A stretch of DNA of 64,000 nt from Mariniphaga sp041687255 (GCA_041687255.1 JAWLCL010000003.1:124001-188000), one strand, 5' to 3'; shown: positions 17,388 to 26,445, numbered from the stretch's first letter. Notes: generated by a model from the letters alone, not told the origin. Made by a program: numbers and translations.

Positions 17388-18297
17388 TCTAAGATTTATA
17401 AAGCACAGCGAAATTGATTACGATAAATGGGATCAATGCATTAACAATGCCTTCAATTCAAGAGTTTATGCCACTAGCGGATTTCTCGACCGCACGGCAG
17501 AAGTGTGGCATGCATTGGTGTGGAAGGATTATGAATTTGTTATGCCCTTGCCGGTGGGCAGAAAATGGGGAATAACCTATATTTACCAGCCTTATTTTTG
17601 CCAGCAACTGGGAATCTTTCCGGTGGCTCCTGTTGAAATCCAAACGCAATTTGCTGAAGAACTGATTGGAAGATATCGCTTCTTCCAGTTTCAGGTAAAT
17701 CCCCAGTTGATACCTGACGCATTTGAAAAGTTTGAACTTACCCGTAAAATAAATTACATTTTGCCCTTGCACGAGCCTTATTCAACCATTGCATCCCAGT
17801 TCAAAAAAAATACAAGGTACGATATTTCAAGCGCCTATAAAAAAGGAATTCAAGTAGTGAATACACTAAATTCAAGGGAATATATAGAATTAAAAAGGCA
17901 ACAGGTTGGTCGTAAGGTAGATGCCAGGTCATTTAAAATGCTTGCTAAAATAATTTCATGGGGGCAGGTTAAAGGCAATGGGCAAATTCTGGCCGCCATA
18001 ACCCCAAACAATGAGCTATGTGCAGCTGCTTTTTTCCTGAAATACGGGAAGCGGTTGATATATTTAAATTCATTTTCAACTCCGGAAGGCAGAAAGTATA
18101 AAGCAATGTATGCTATCTTAAATGATGTTATCCATAAATATCAAAAATCGGGATTTCTTCTCGACTTTGAAGGATCTTCGGTGGAAGGAATAGCTTCATT
18201 TTTTAAAGGTTTTAGCCCGGCTGAAGAGTATTACTATCACATCTATTTAAATAATCTGCCTTTTCCTCTTAATTACTTAAAAAGAGATAAGAGATGA
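17374..18297 (+). CDS. FemAB/GNAT-like acyltransferase
   Basis: This 307-residue protein has the layout of BioF2/FemAB-like double-GNAT proteins. The segment QFKKNTRYDISSAYKKGI (about 144-161) is typical of the central region. The C-terminal fold includes a beta strand pair around CAAAFFLKYGKRLIYLNSF, then SSVEGIASFFKGFS, which closes such domains. FemAB proteins transfer amino acids from aminoacyl-tRNA to an amine; relatives use other acyl donors. Here the neighbouring adenylation enzyme and carrier protein could supply the donor, which is inference. It overlaps its neighbours by 14 and 4 bases. Confidence 0.72.
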   Translation: MQNNNLRFIKHSEIDYDKWDQCINNAFNSRVYATSGFLDRTAEVWHALVWKDYEFVMPLPVGRKWGITYIYQPYFCQQLGIFPVAPVEIQTQFAEELIGRYRFFQFQVNPQLIPDAFEKFELTRKINYILPLHEPYSTIASQFKKNTRYDISSAYKKGIQVVNTLNSREYIELKRQQVGRKVDARSFKMLAKIISWGQVKGNGQILAAITPNNELCAAAFFLKYGKRLIYLNSFSTPEGRKYKAMYAILNDVIHKYQKSGFLLDFEGSSVEGIASFFKGFSPAEEYYYHIYLNNLPFPLNYLKRDKR

Positions 18298-19322
18298 ACC
18301 GTGCCCTGAGCAAAAGGCTTATTTACTACGTTTCAAAAACCTTCCCATTCAGGCTGATGCGTCAGCTGTCGAATCATAACTTAATATTACCTTTTTATCA
18401 TTTGGTAACCGATGCACCTTCACCCCTGGTTAAACATCTTTACCCGGTTTCCAATGTAGGGCAGTTTATAAAGGACCTTGATTTTTTGCAGCATAATTTT
18501 GATTCTGCCTCTTTCGATGAAGTACTGGATTTTGCCGGGAGTAAATCATATACAGGGAAGCCTAAGTTCTTCCTTTCTTTCGATGATGGTTTCTCAGAAT
18601 GTTTTAATGTTATACTGCCCATTTTAAAGGAAAGGAAGTTGCCCGCAGCTTTTTTTATCAATCCGGCATTTGTTGGTAACCGTCAGCTTTCGCACCGGCA
18701 GAAGGTGAGTCTTATTATTGAACACATACTAAGTAATGGGAATGGCAAATGGATTGAAGAGGCAGAAACCCTTTTAGGTGTGAAGTTTAAGCGGCAGGTT
18801 GACCTGATAAAGGTTATTAAAAATTTTACAATTGCTGATACGACTGCAATTGATGAACTGGCTGTCGTTTTCAATGTTGATTTTAATACAGCCCTTCAAA
18901 AATATAAACCTTACATGGATGTTTCGCAACTTCGAATGTTACAAGATGCCGGATATATTATTGGTTCGCACAGTTATGACCATCCTGAATTTAACCTGCT
19001 TTCGGAAGATGAAATGAAAGATCAAATCAATCGAAGCTTTGAGTTTCTCGAAAGGGAACTGGATGTAAAGGTTAGAATTTTTTCATTTCCGTTTCACGAT
19101 ATTGGTGTTCCGCTTTCCTTTTTTTACCTTCTTCAGAATGATGCAGGTGTGAGAGCCAGTTTCGGCACTTCCGGTATTAAATCGGATAATGCACCGGGAC
19201 ATATACACCGGATACCTATGGAGTTGAAAGGGTTTAAGGGAGCAGAATCAATTATCCGGTCGGAGTATTTTTATTATCTTGGCAAGGCCCTCGCAGGAAA
19301 AAATTTGGTACAAAGAAGATGA
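18294..19322 (+). CDS. NodB-type polysaccharide deacetylase
   Basis: This is a 342-residue carbohydrate esterase family 4 protein. Motif 1 is SFDDGF (95-100, Asp97 and Asp98) and motif 2 is GSHSYDH (224-230, His226 and His230), the metal-binding triad. Motif 3 is seen in RIFSFPFHD, with the arginine that orients the catalytic base. An insertion of about 100 residues separates motifs 1 and 2, larger than in minimal NodB domains. There is no signal peptide, so it should act inside the cell or at the inner face of the membrane, like the Und-P-Ara4FN deformylase ArnD. ATG overlaps the upstream stop by 4 bases. Confidence 0.85.
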   Translation: MNRALSKRLIYYVSKTFPFRLMRQLSNHNLILPFYHLVTDAPSPLVKHLYPVSNVGQFIKDLDFLQHNFDSASFDEVLDFAGSKSYTGKPKFFLSFDDGFSECFNVILPILKERKLPAAFFINPAFVGNRQLSHRQKVSLIIEHILSNGNGKWIEEAETLLGVKFKRQVDLIKVIKNFTIADTTAIDELAVVFNVDFNTALQKYKPYMDVSQLRMLQDAGYIIGSHSYDHPEFNLLSEDEMKDQINRSFEFLERELDVKVRIFSFPFHDIGVPLSFFYLLQNDAGVRASFGTSGIKSDNAPGHIHRIPMELKGFKGAESIIRSEYFYYLGKALAGKNLVQRR

Positions 19323-20797
19323 ACCTTATTGAAAGATTTTTTAAAGGATTTGTTACAAACAGCCAAAATGTAGCTTTCAGTTTAAACAGCGAAGAATATA
19401 CTTACGCCCAATTTCTCTCTCTGGTAAATGGAAGCCGGATGTTGCTTGAAAGCCAAACTGAATTTAGTCCGCAAAGACCTGTGGGCATCTTCTGCAACGA
19501 AACGGCAGAAACTTATGCAGCAGTATTTGCCACCTGGTTCGCAGGGGGAATATTTGTGCCGCTGAACCCGGCGGTGCCTCCTTCCATAAATAATGAATTA
19601 ATTAGAAAGTATAATCTGCAGCTGGTGTTTTCACCGGGAGAGGTTCCTGCAGGTTTGAAAATGGATGGTGTAAAAATTCTGCGCAATGCCATGATAACTT
19701 CAGCGAAAAAGTTGCCAGTGTTCAATTGGCTCCCCGAACAGATGGTGTACATTTTAAGTACGTCAGGCAGTACGGGAATCCCCAAAACTGTGGCAATTAA
19801 CCTGAAAAATCTGGAGGCTTTTTTAGAAGGATTTCTTGAGTTGTATCCTGAACTGAATGAGTCAGATAATTTTTTACAGACCTATGAGTTGACTGCCGAT
19901 GCTGCCTTTACCGGTTACCTGATCCCTTTTTTATTGGGGGCAACTGTTTTTTCGGTGCCGGCAGGTGGGTTTAAACCTTTTAATGTTGCAAAAATTATTT
20001 CTGAAAAACCTGTTAGCTGGGTGCAGGTAACTCCATCACTGCTTGCATGCCTGCATCCGTTTTTTCATTCCTTTCACCTGGAAAACATTAAACATTTTCA
20101 TTTTGGCGGGGAAGCATTGCCTGCCGAATTGGTGGAAGAATGGCGGCAGTATATTCCCAATGCTGAAATATCGAATGTTTACGGGCCTACAGAAACAACA
20201 GTTACTGCCACCATCTACAAATGTGCCCCGGGAGAAATCCTGAAATCTCAAAATAATATTGTGAGTATAGGTAAACCTTTAAAAAAGGTGTCAGTTCATA
20301 TCCAAGAAAATCAAAGTTCAGATTGCGGGGAATTATTCATTGCCGGTGAACAGGTGATGGAAGGCTATTTATACTCTACAAAACAACCATTTAAAGAACT
20401 TTCTTCCGGGAAGAGCATTTACTATCCTACCGGCGATTATGTAAGAAAAGATGAAAATGGGTTCCTGTACTTTTGTGGCAGAAGGGACGAACAGGTTAAA
20501 ATCAGCGGATACCGGGTTGATTTAACTGAAATTGAAAATCAGATTCGTTCGCTGCTACCCCAGGCAGGTAACATTGCAGCAACAGCGGTTGAAACATCAT
20601 CGGGTTTATTCCGGTTGGTAGTTTTTATAGAAAACTACTGCGGAAACGAAAAAGAACTAACTGATAAGCTTGGTATGGTTTTTCCTTCTTATAAAATACC
20701 TGAAAAGATAATAGGTGTTGAAAAGTTTCCGTTTTCTTCATCAGGGAAAGCAGATAAGAAGGCTCTTGTTGCGAATTATTTAAAATCTCAGCCATGA
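19319..20797 (+). CDS. AMP-forming adenylation enzyme (NRPS A-domain/DltA-like)
   Basis: This 492-residue stand-alone adenylation enzyme should activate a carboxylate as acyl-AMP and load it on a carrier protein. Core motifs are complete: A3 STSGSTGIPK (147-156), A5 NVYGPTETT (286-294), A7 YPTGD (369-373), A8 GRRDEQVKISGYRVD (387-401), and A10 SSGKAD with the catalytic Lys477. In the A4 region (YELTADAAF) Asp194 falls where amino-acid-activating domains keep the aspartate that holds the alpha-amino group, pointing to an amino acid substrate. The size and lack of fused carrier domain resemble DltA. The partner is probably the acyl carrier protein at 21551. It overlaps both neighbours by 4 bases. 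Confidence 0.87.
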   Translation: MNLIERFFKGFVTNSQNVAFSLNSEEYTYAQFLSLVNGSRMLLESQTEFSPQRPVGIFCNETAETYAAVFATWFAGGIFVPLNPAVPPSINNELIRKYNLQLVFSPGEVPAGLKMDGVKILRNAMITSAKKLPVFNWLPEQMVYILSTSGSTGIPKTVAINLKNLEAFLEGFLELYPELNESDNFLQTYELTADAAFTGYLIPFLLGATVFSVPAGGFKPFNVAKIISEKPVSWVQVTPSLLACLHPFFHSFHLENIKHFHFGGEALPAELVEEWRQYIPNAEISNVYGPTETTVTATIYKCAPGEILKSQNNIVSIGKPLKKVSVHIQENQSSDCGELFIAGEQVMEGYLYSTKQPFKELSSGKSIYYPTGDYVRKDENGFLYFCGRRDEQVKISGYRVDLTEIENQIRSLLPQAGNIAATAVETSSGLFRLVVFIENYCGNEKELTDKLGMVFPSYKIPEKIIGVEKFPFSSSGKADKKALVANYLKSQP

Positions 20798-21549
20798 TGA
20801 TAGAAAGCAATGAGAAAAATCTTTATGACTTCTATCGCCTGATAGGCTCGGGGAGATTTGCTTCTTTAGTCAAGGGCAGCGGTTATTATGCCGTTTCAGG
20901 AAGTCATGGGAGCTGGCCTCAAATGATCTTTGATGGTCAAAATGAAAAAAAAGCAGGGGTATTTCTTAACAGAGCATTTTCAACTGCTTCTGAGTTTCCC
21001 GATGTCAGGTTTGCTATATGTAACAAAGCACTCATTGCCCCCGGCGATCAGGATGTGCTTCGGCTTAATGAGATATTCCCTGTCGGGTACTGGCAGTTAA
21101 TGGAAATTAATGCCACCGATGATTTAAAGTTTAAAATGCCAGATGGCTATAAGTTACGCCGGTTAAATGAACCTGCAGAAATCGATGAATTTGTTTCACT
21201 TGTCAACTCCGACATGATGATGAATCTAAAGGTGAACAGGGAAATTTTTCAGGAGCTTGTTCAGCACGCAGGCATTGACATTTATGGTTTATTTATTGGA
21301 GATGAATTGGCGAGCGGCCTTTTGGCATATTCCGGATTAAATAAAGTGGCGGGGTTGTATTTTATAACCACAAAGCTCGGTTACCGGGGAAAAGGATTGG
21401 CAGCAGGGATTACGGGCTATGCTGTAAAATCACTTTTCGGGCAGGGTATTGGCAAGGTAGTGTTGCAAGCCATGCCAAAAGCAGTAACTTTATACACCCG
21501 ACTTGGATTTATACATCGGGGAGAACTTGTAATTTTTTGGAAAAAATAG
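20794..21549 (+). CDS. GNAT-family acyltransferase
   Basis: The protein has 251 residues. The C-terminal half (about 125-250) is a GNAT domain: strand beta4 GLYFITTKLGYRG, the acyl-CoA pyrophosphate loop RGKGLA, and the closing TLYTRLGFIHRG. The N-terminal half (KGSGYYAVSGSHGSWPQMIF) is less familiar and may bind the acceptor. It could transfer an acyl group from CoA or from the adjacent carrier protein. The start is ambiguous between two consecutive ATG codons (20794, 20797). It ends one base before the carrier-protein ATG. Confidence 0.8.
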   Translation: MMIESNEKNLYDFYRLIGSGRFASLVKGSGYYAVSGSHGSWPQMIFDGQNEKKAGVFLNRAFSTASEFPDVRFAICNKALIAPGDQDVLRLNEIFPVGYWQLMEINATDDLKFKMPDGYKLRRLNEPAEIDEFVSLVNSDMMMNLKVNREIFQELVQHAGIDIYGLFIGDELASGLLAYSGLNKVAGLYFITTKLGYRGKGLAAGITGYAVKSLFGQGIGKVVLQAMPKAVTLYTRLGFIHRGELVIFWKK

Positions 21550-21550
21550 C

Positions 21551-21793
21551 ATGAATCGATTACAGATACTGGATAAAACACTTGAAGTGTTTAGAAAAGT
21601 TTTTGGAGATACCACCAAAATAAATGAACATGCCAGCGCTGATACCATTGACAAATGGGACTCACTCAATCATGTTCTTTTGATACAGGAACTGGAAACT
21701 GAATTTGGAATAAAATTCGATTTGTTTGAAATTATTGAAATAAGAGATGTACAGGGCCTGGTTGATCATATTCATTCAAAATTTAGGTCATGA
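21551..21793 (+). CDS. Stand-alone acyl carrier protein
   Basis: This 80-residue acidic protein has the four-helix carrier fold. The phosphopantetheine attachment serine is Ser38 in DKWDSLNHVLL, where a tryptophan replaces the GADSL residues of fatty-acid ACPs; WDSLNH-type sites are common in specialised carrier proteins. Helix II, EFGIKFD, follows. It is placed directly behind the adenylation and GNAT genes and is probably loaded by the 19319 enzyme. No phosphopantetheinyl transferase gene is in the window. It overlaps the next ATG by 4 bases. Confidence 0.9.
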   Translation: MNRLQILDKTLEVFRKVFGDTTKINEHASADTIDKWDSLNHVLLIQELETEFGIKFDLFEIIEIRDVQGLVDHIHSKFRS

Positions 21794-22872
21794 TTACCCG
21801 TGAAATAACGGTTGACGGCTTAATTGATTTTATTCACAGCGAAGAGTTTTCTCAACTGGAACCCAAACCTATAACACCAGGGCGGGCAGTATCACAGGCA
21901 AATAATCCCTTTGCCAGCCCGAAAGACATTGCCCTGGTTTATGTATCGGATAATAATAAGCTGTTAGCCTTTGCAGGAATCTTACCAGAAGGCACAGAAG
22001 AAGGTGAAAAGCCAATCTTTTCTAATTCAGGATGGTGGGTTCACCGGGAAGGTGGACGTAAATATGGATTGCAGGTATTTATAAAAGCTCTTCAAAATAG
22101 CTACCGCCGGATGTTTTTTACAGATTGCTCGGAGCATACTAAAGCAATATTGGAGAGAACAGGACTGTTTACCTTTCAAAAACCTTCTGCCGGCCTGCGT
22201 ATTTTTCTGAATATCTATTCAGGTGATTTATTACGTAAAAAAGGTTATAATCGTGTTGTATCTAACTTGTTTTCCACTGCTGATGATGTTTTAAATTATT
22301 TATGGTCGTTTCGGATAAAGGCGTGGAAGAAATTAAATCCACATCAGGGCTATACAATTCATTCTGTGAATCTAATTGATGAAGAGTTAAATAGGTATAT
22401 TAAGAAGCATTCATCAAATTATTATTTAAAACAGGATGGGGAAAAATTGAACTGGATTATTAAGTATCCATGGATTGCAACCAAGGGAAATGATCTTCCT
22501 GTTTCATATCCTTTTTCTCAAGTTGCTGAAAGTTTTCATCAGGAGTTTCTTGTGGTAAAAAATGAAGGGATTACAGTTGCTGTATTAATGCTTTCCATTC
22601 GCGACCATCATGCTTCAGTGCCCTATATTTATTATAGCGGTAAGCATTTACAAAATACCATTATCGTAATTCTGAATTTTTTGTTGCAACAGAAAGTTAA
22701 CAGTTTGATTATTTTTCATCCGGAAATTTTAAAAGTTCTTGATAAGATTAGCATTCCGGCAATTTTCCAAAAGAAGCTTTCCCGGCATTCCGGCTATTCT
22801 AAAGAATTAAGCGGTATTTTTTCCGGTGATAAATGTTTTCAGGATGGCGAAGGTGATGTTGCCTTTACTTAG
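21790..22872 (+). CDS. Putative GNAT-like protein, last gene of the cassette
   Basis: I do not recognise a defined family in this 360-residue protein. The N-terminal half shows a GNAT-like order of elements: strand NKLLAFAGILPE, the segment WWVHREGGRKYG in the place of the CoA loop, then AILERTGLFTF. The C-terminal half (about 200-360) is AT-rich in coding and carries a further strand-helix pattern (AVLMLSIRDHHASVPYIYY). No signal peptide or membrane segment is seen. It starts within the carrier-protein stop and ends in a stop shared with the convergent glycosyltransferase. Confidence 0.6.
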   Translation: MITREITVDGLIDFIHSEEFSQLEPKPITPGRAVSQANNPFASPKDIALVYVSDNNKLLAFAGILPEGTEEGEKPIFSNSGWWVHREGGRKYGLQVFIKALQNSYRRMFFTDCSEHTKAILERTGLFTFQKPSAGLRIFLNIYSGDLLRKKGYNRVVSNLFSTADDVLNYLWSFRIKAWKKLNPHQGYTIHSVNLIDEELNRYIKKHSSNYYLKQDGEKLNWIIKYPWIATKGNDLPVSYPFSQVAESFHQEFLVVKNEGITVAVLMLSIRDHHASVPYIYYSGKHLQNTIIVILNFLLQQKVNSLIIFHPEILKVLDKISIPAIFQKKLSRHSGYSKELSGIFSGDKCFQDGEGDVAFT

Positions 22873-24797
22873 TCAGGTATCTTTTCATACAACCCGTAAA
22901 GAACGGGATTTCCCTCCCTTATTTCTATTAAAAATTCATTGATTAAAAAATTGTTTTTCCCCTTGTTCCAGATAAAGACCTTTAGCATCAGGCTGCTGAA
23001 ATCCAGATTCATGTCTGAAAGTTTCAGCGAATGAATTACCGTATACCACTCATTTGAATCGGGAGAAGCTATACTAAATGGCTTAAAATCTGCACCGCTG
23101 AAATGGACCACGCCATCTTCCGATTCCAGTGTGGCAATAAGCAAGGCTTCAGTTATATTACTGCCGGTTCTTACCCTTGCCAACACATCGATGTAATTGT
23201 TTTCATGTGAAATAAGTTCACTTACCGGGGCAGCAAAAGTAGGCGACCATTCTGTAAGGCTGTCCATCCGGTAAGAGAAAGAGTCATTGAACCCTGTTGT
23301 ACGAACTATTTTGTCATTGTTGACTAAGCTCCAGCCTTCAGGGGGTGTTACTTCAAAGCCATACCTTATTGCAATCTTCCTTTCATCCGCTCCCTTTTTT
23401 GAAAAAAGATATGTTGATCCGAGAAAGTAATTGTTTTTGGCCTGCATAACAGGGAAGAATTGCCTGATTATAGGTATAGTGTTGGGCTTAATTGAAGACA
23501 TTGCCCCTAAATAAAGATAATTGTATGTTTTGCTTTTCTCTCTCAGAAAATTTGTGAGCTCTGTTTCGGTATTAAAAGAATCGAATTTTATGAAGGCTGA
23601 ATCTGCCTTATGTTTTGCAATGTAATATTGGGTAATTCTTTTATTGGAATCGACTACCGGTACAAAATTTCTGTTGTTTTCTTTAATATCTTCATAATCT
23701 GTGACAATGCGTTCAAACGCTGAATTGTAGAAAAGGGAATAATGTTTTCTTTCGTTTATCAATGTATACGTATTGACAAGAAGAATAACCAGTACCAGTG
23801 CAAAATTAGTATTGGCTTTTTGTTCAGGGATGTGTCCGAAGAATAAAAACAATAGGGGGTAAAACGAAAATATTAGTACAGAATACTGCAAAACCGGATT
23901 GATTTTCACCGAATACAAGAAACCAATCAGCAGCGGTATCAGAAACCAGCTGAAAAACAAAACATAGTTATTGATTCTTATTGTTCTCTTCTTGAAATAA
24001 ACCAGGCCAAAAACTATTAACCCAAGTGTAAGGAAAACAGGTGCAAAGGAGTAATGAAAGATGTAATAAAGATAATCTATAAGGAAATAATTCTCAGGTT
24101 TGGCAAGCCAACCGCCCACACCACCTGTTTTAAACTGTGCCATAAAAATACCCAGGTGGGGTATGTACAGCATAAAAATTAATAAGCCGCAGAGGATGTA
24201 GCGGAGCATAAGTTTCCGGGGAATGATAAACATACCGCTAATGCCCACAATGGCTGCAAACAACAGGCTGAAATGATGGTTGTAGGCACATAATGCCGAG
24301 GCTATAATATAAGGGCCAGCATTCTTCCAGAAAATTTTATTATTTGGGTCCATCAGCTTCGACCAATAATAAACCATTGATAATGAAAAAAACAGTCCGC
24401 TGATGTATGGCCTCGCTATCTGGCTGTACATGATTGTATACTGAATAGAAGCAAGAAAGGCAGCAGTAATTAATCCAACTGTTTCGTTGTACCATCTTTT
24501 TGCCAGCAGGTAAATCAGCAGAACGGAAAACATACCCATAATGGTAAAAGGCAGTTTTACCACCCATTCGTTACTCCCGAAAAGTTTAATCCAGTAATAC
24601 AAAAACACCTGGATGCCTGCGGGATGGCCATCGGGTTTGACACCTTTTTCAACCAGTTCCCGGAATGAGAGAAAATTTGTCCTGAAGACTGCGCTGAATT
24701 CATCATGCATGAAAGGTATTTCCGTAAACCGGTAAAAGCGGAGAATTGCCGCAATACAAAGTATAAATAAAATGATAACCCGGTTTGATAATCTCAT
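22869..24797 (-). CDS. GT39/ArnT-like membrane glycosyltransferase
   Basis: This 642-residue polytopic protein has about ten or more membrane helices in the first 340 residues and a soluble C-terminal part. The first periplasmic loop holds the acidic pair Asp32-Glu33 (FMHDEFSAV), which in PMT/ArnT-type enzymes is the catalytic site, and the loop DGHPAG follows. The family moves a sugar from a polyprenyl phosphate to an acceptor on the outer side of the inner membrane. The C-terminal 200 residues look like beta-sandwich (EWYTVIHSLKLSDMNLDF), perhaps an acceptor- or carbohydrate-binding domain. It is convergent with the acylation cassette, sharing a TTAG stop overlap. Confidence 0.82.
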   Translation of the reverse strand: MRLSNRVIILFILCIAAILRFYRFTEIPFMHDEFSAVFRTNFLSFRELVEKGVKPDGHPAGIQVFLYYWIKLFGSNEWVVKLPFTIMGMFSVLLIYLLAKRWYNETVGLITAAFLASIQYTIMYSQIARPYISGLFFSLSMVYYWSKLMDPNNKIFWKNAGPYIIASALCAYNHHFSLLFAAIVGISGMFIIPRKLMLRYILCGLLIFMLYIPHLGIFMAQFKTGGVGGWLAKPENYFLIDYLYYIFHYSFAPVFLTLGLIVFGLVYFKKRTIRINNYVLFFSWFLIPLLIGFLYSVKINPVLQYSVLIFSFYPLLFLFFGHIPEQKANTNFALVLVILLVNTYTLINERKHYSLFYNSAFERIVTDYEDIKENNRNFVPVVDSNKRITQYYIAKHKADSAFIKFDSFNTETELTNFLREKSKTYNYLYLGAMSSIKPNTIPIIRQFFPVMQAKNNYFLGSTYLFSKKGADERKIAIRYGFEVTPPEGWSLVNNDKIVRTTGFNDSFSYRMDSLTEWSPTFAAPVSELISHENNYIDVLARVRTGSNITEALLIATLESEDGVVHFSGADFKPFSIASPDSNEWYTVIHSLKLSDMNLDFSSLMLKVFIWNKGKNNFLINEFLIEIREGNPVLYGLYEKIPD

Positions 24798-25065
24798 ATT
24801 TCAATGTAAGTTGCAGGAATAGTATCAATTCATCGTATAAAAATAACTATGATTTTTTACTTTTCAACTATTCCGAATTGTTGAACCTTACATCTTTGAT
24901 ATCAATTGGAACGAAAAGAGAAATCGTTGCTTTTATTTAAATGAAATTTACCATTTTTGCACCGCAATATCACGGAATAAATATTCGTAGCTGTTGCCTG
25001 TTGGCTTTTCTTTATTGCCGGCAAATAAAGGACAGTATTATAAGGGTAATCAATTATTTACAAGG

Positions 25066-25740
25066 ATGGAAATTAAAGTTTTAGGTAATAATCATTCAAT
25101 AATCGATCAATATCTGGCTGAAATAAGGGATATTAATGTTCAGAAAGATCCACTGCGGTTCAGGGAAAACATGTATCGTATCGGAGAGTTATTTGCATAT
25201 GAAATCAGTAAGGAGCTTGATTATGAAGTAAAAGATGTTACCACTCCACTTGGAATTGCCAAAGTTCCTGTGCTTGAGAAACAGCCGGTTCTGGCAACTA
25301 TTTTAAGAGCAGGGCTGGCAATGCATAATGGTTTGCTTAAGATTCTGGACAGGGCTGAAAATTGTTTTATTTCTGCCTACAGGAAATACAATGAAGACGG
25401 AGAATTTGAAATCGAATTCGAATACATGGCTTCGCCGTTGCTGGACGAAAAGGTGGTGATTCTTTCAGACCCTATGCTGGCTTCAGGCAAATCTATGGAA
25501 ATAGGATATGAAGCGCTTTTCAGTAAAGGAGCACCTTCTCATATTCACCTGGTTTCAATTATCGCCAGCAAACAGGGGGTCGATTATGTTCGAAAAGCTA
25601 TAACTGCCGATAATGTAACGTTATGGCTGGGAGCCATCGACGAAGGAATGACTCCCAAATCATATATTTCTCCAGGATTGGGCGATGCCGGAGATTTGGC
25701 ATACGGTGAAAAGGTGGATTCAAAAATGAATCAAAAGTAA
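25066..25740 (+). CDS. upp: Uracil phosphoribosyltransferase
   Basis: This enzyme makes UMP from uracil and PRPP for pyrimidine salvage. Motifs are the LRAGLAMHNG region, the PRPP-binding loop DPMLASGKSM, and the C-terminal uracil-binding LGDAGDLAYG. I start at ATG 25066 (224 residues, beginning MEIKVLGNN), preceded by AAGG, because the longer frame begins at a TTG and adds unrelated residues. The C-terminus overlaps the convergent oxidoreductase gene by 10 bases. Confidence 0.93.
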   Translation: MEIKVLGNNHSIIDQYLAEIRDINVQKDPLRFRENMYRIGELFAYEISKELDYEVKDVTTPLGIAKVPVLEKQPVLATILRAGLAMHNGLLKILDRAENCFISAYRKYNEDGEFEIEFEYMASPLLDEKVVILSDPMLASGKSMEIGYEALFSKGAPSHIHLVSIIASKQGVDYVRKAITADNVTLWLGAIDEGMTPKSYISPGLGDAGDLAYGEKVDSKMNQK

Positions 25741-26411
25741 ACTTCCACAGTTATATCATCACGGCTGAATCCTTTTTCTTTTAATATCTCCATTGCATCG
25801 AAGATCATATCGCTGTTGCCGCATAAATAGAAACAGCTGTTTTCTTCAAATTTTGCTTCCTGCAGGTAACCTGTCAGTCTGCCCTTATAGTTGCCCGATG
25901 ATTCGCGCGAAGTGCAAAGGAAATACCTGTCGGTTTCATAATCGTCCCGATCGTAAGCCTCATTGGCATGACGCACACCATGAATAATCCGGTAATTTAA
26001 TCCAGGATAAGTCTTCACCATGCTGTGGAAAGGTGCAATACCGGTTCCACTTGCTATGAATACATGCTGATGGGTGTTTAATTTTTTTTCATCAAGACAA
26101 AACCTGCCAAACGGACCATGAATTTCAACCTTATCTCCCTGTTTCAGGTGCTTAAGTTTTGGAGAAAAATAGCCGCCTTCAACTTCTTTTACTAAAAGTT
26201 CAAGGTTATCTCCTTCCTCTGCACTGTAAATGGAATACTCCCGACTCTGGTAATCTCCTGCTATTGAAAGGGATATGTGCTGTCCTGCTTCAAATTTAAA
26301 CCGGCATTTGGGAAGTTGCAGAACAAACGTTGTTTCGGTTAGTTGTCTGATTTTTTGAACGTTGTAATAATTGGTATTTATTTGTACCTCAGGTTTCATC
26401 TCTATTGTCAT
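25731..26411 (-). CDS. Ferredoxin-NADP+ reductase-like flavoprotein
   Basis: This is a 226-residue two-domain oxidoreductase. The FAD-binding beta-barrel has the RxYS motif in REYSIYS (about 77-83) and HGPFGRF, and the NAD(P)H-binding domain has ASGTGIAPF followed by CTSRE and FYLCGNSDMIFDA. There is no iron-sulfur or other fused domain. The family moves electrons between NAD(P)H and ferredoxins or flavodoxins; a flavodoxin-domain protein is encoded divergently 200 bases away, a possible but unproven partner. A -7 element lies at 26438-26445. Confidence 0.86.
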   Translation of the reverse strand: MTIEMKPEVQINTNYYNVQKIRQLTETTFVLQLPKCRFKFEAGQHISLSIAGDYQSREYSIYSAEEGDNLELLVKEVEGGYFSPKLKHLKQGDKVEIHGPFGRFCLDEKKLNTHQHVFIASGTGIAPFHSMVKTYPGLNYRIIHGVRHANEAYDRDDYETDRYFLCTSRESSGNYKGRLTGYLQEAKFEENSCFYLCGNSDMIFDAMEILKEKGFSRDDITVEVYF

Positions 26412-26437
26412 GTTATTATGAATATGATTTAAATTTC

Positions 26438-26445
26438 CAAAATTA
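26438..26445 (-). promoter_or_regulatory. Probable -7 element of the flavoprotein gene
   Basis: The minus strand reads TAATTTTG, an exact TAnnTTTG match with predicted start near 26431. No matching -33 element is seen. Confidence 0.4.
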
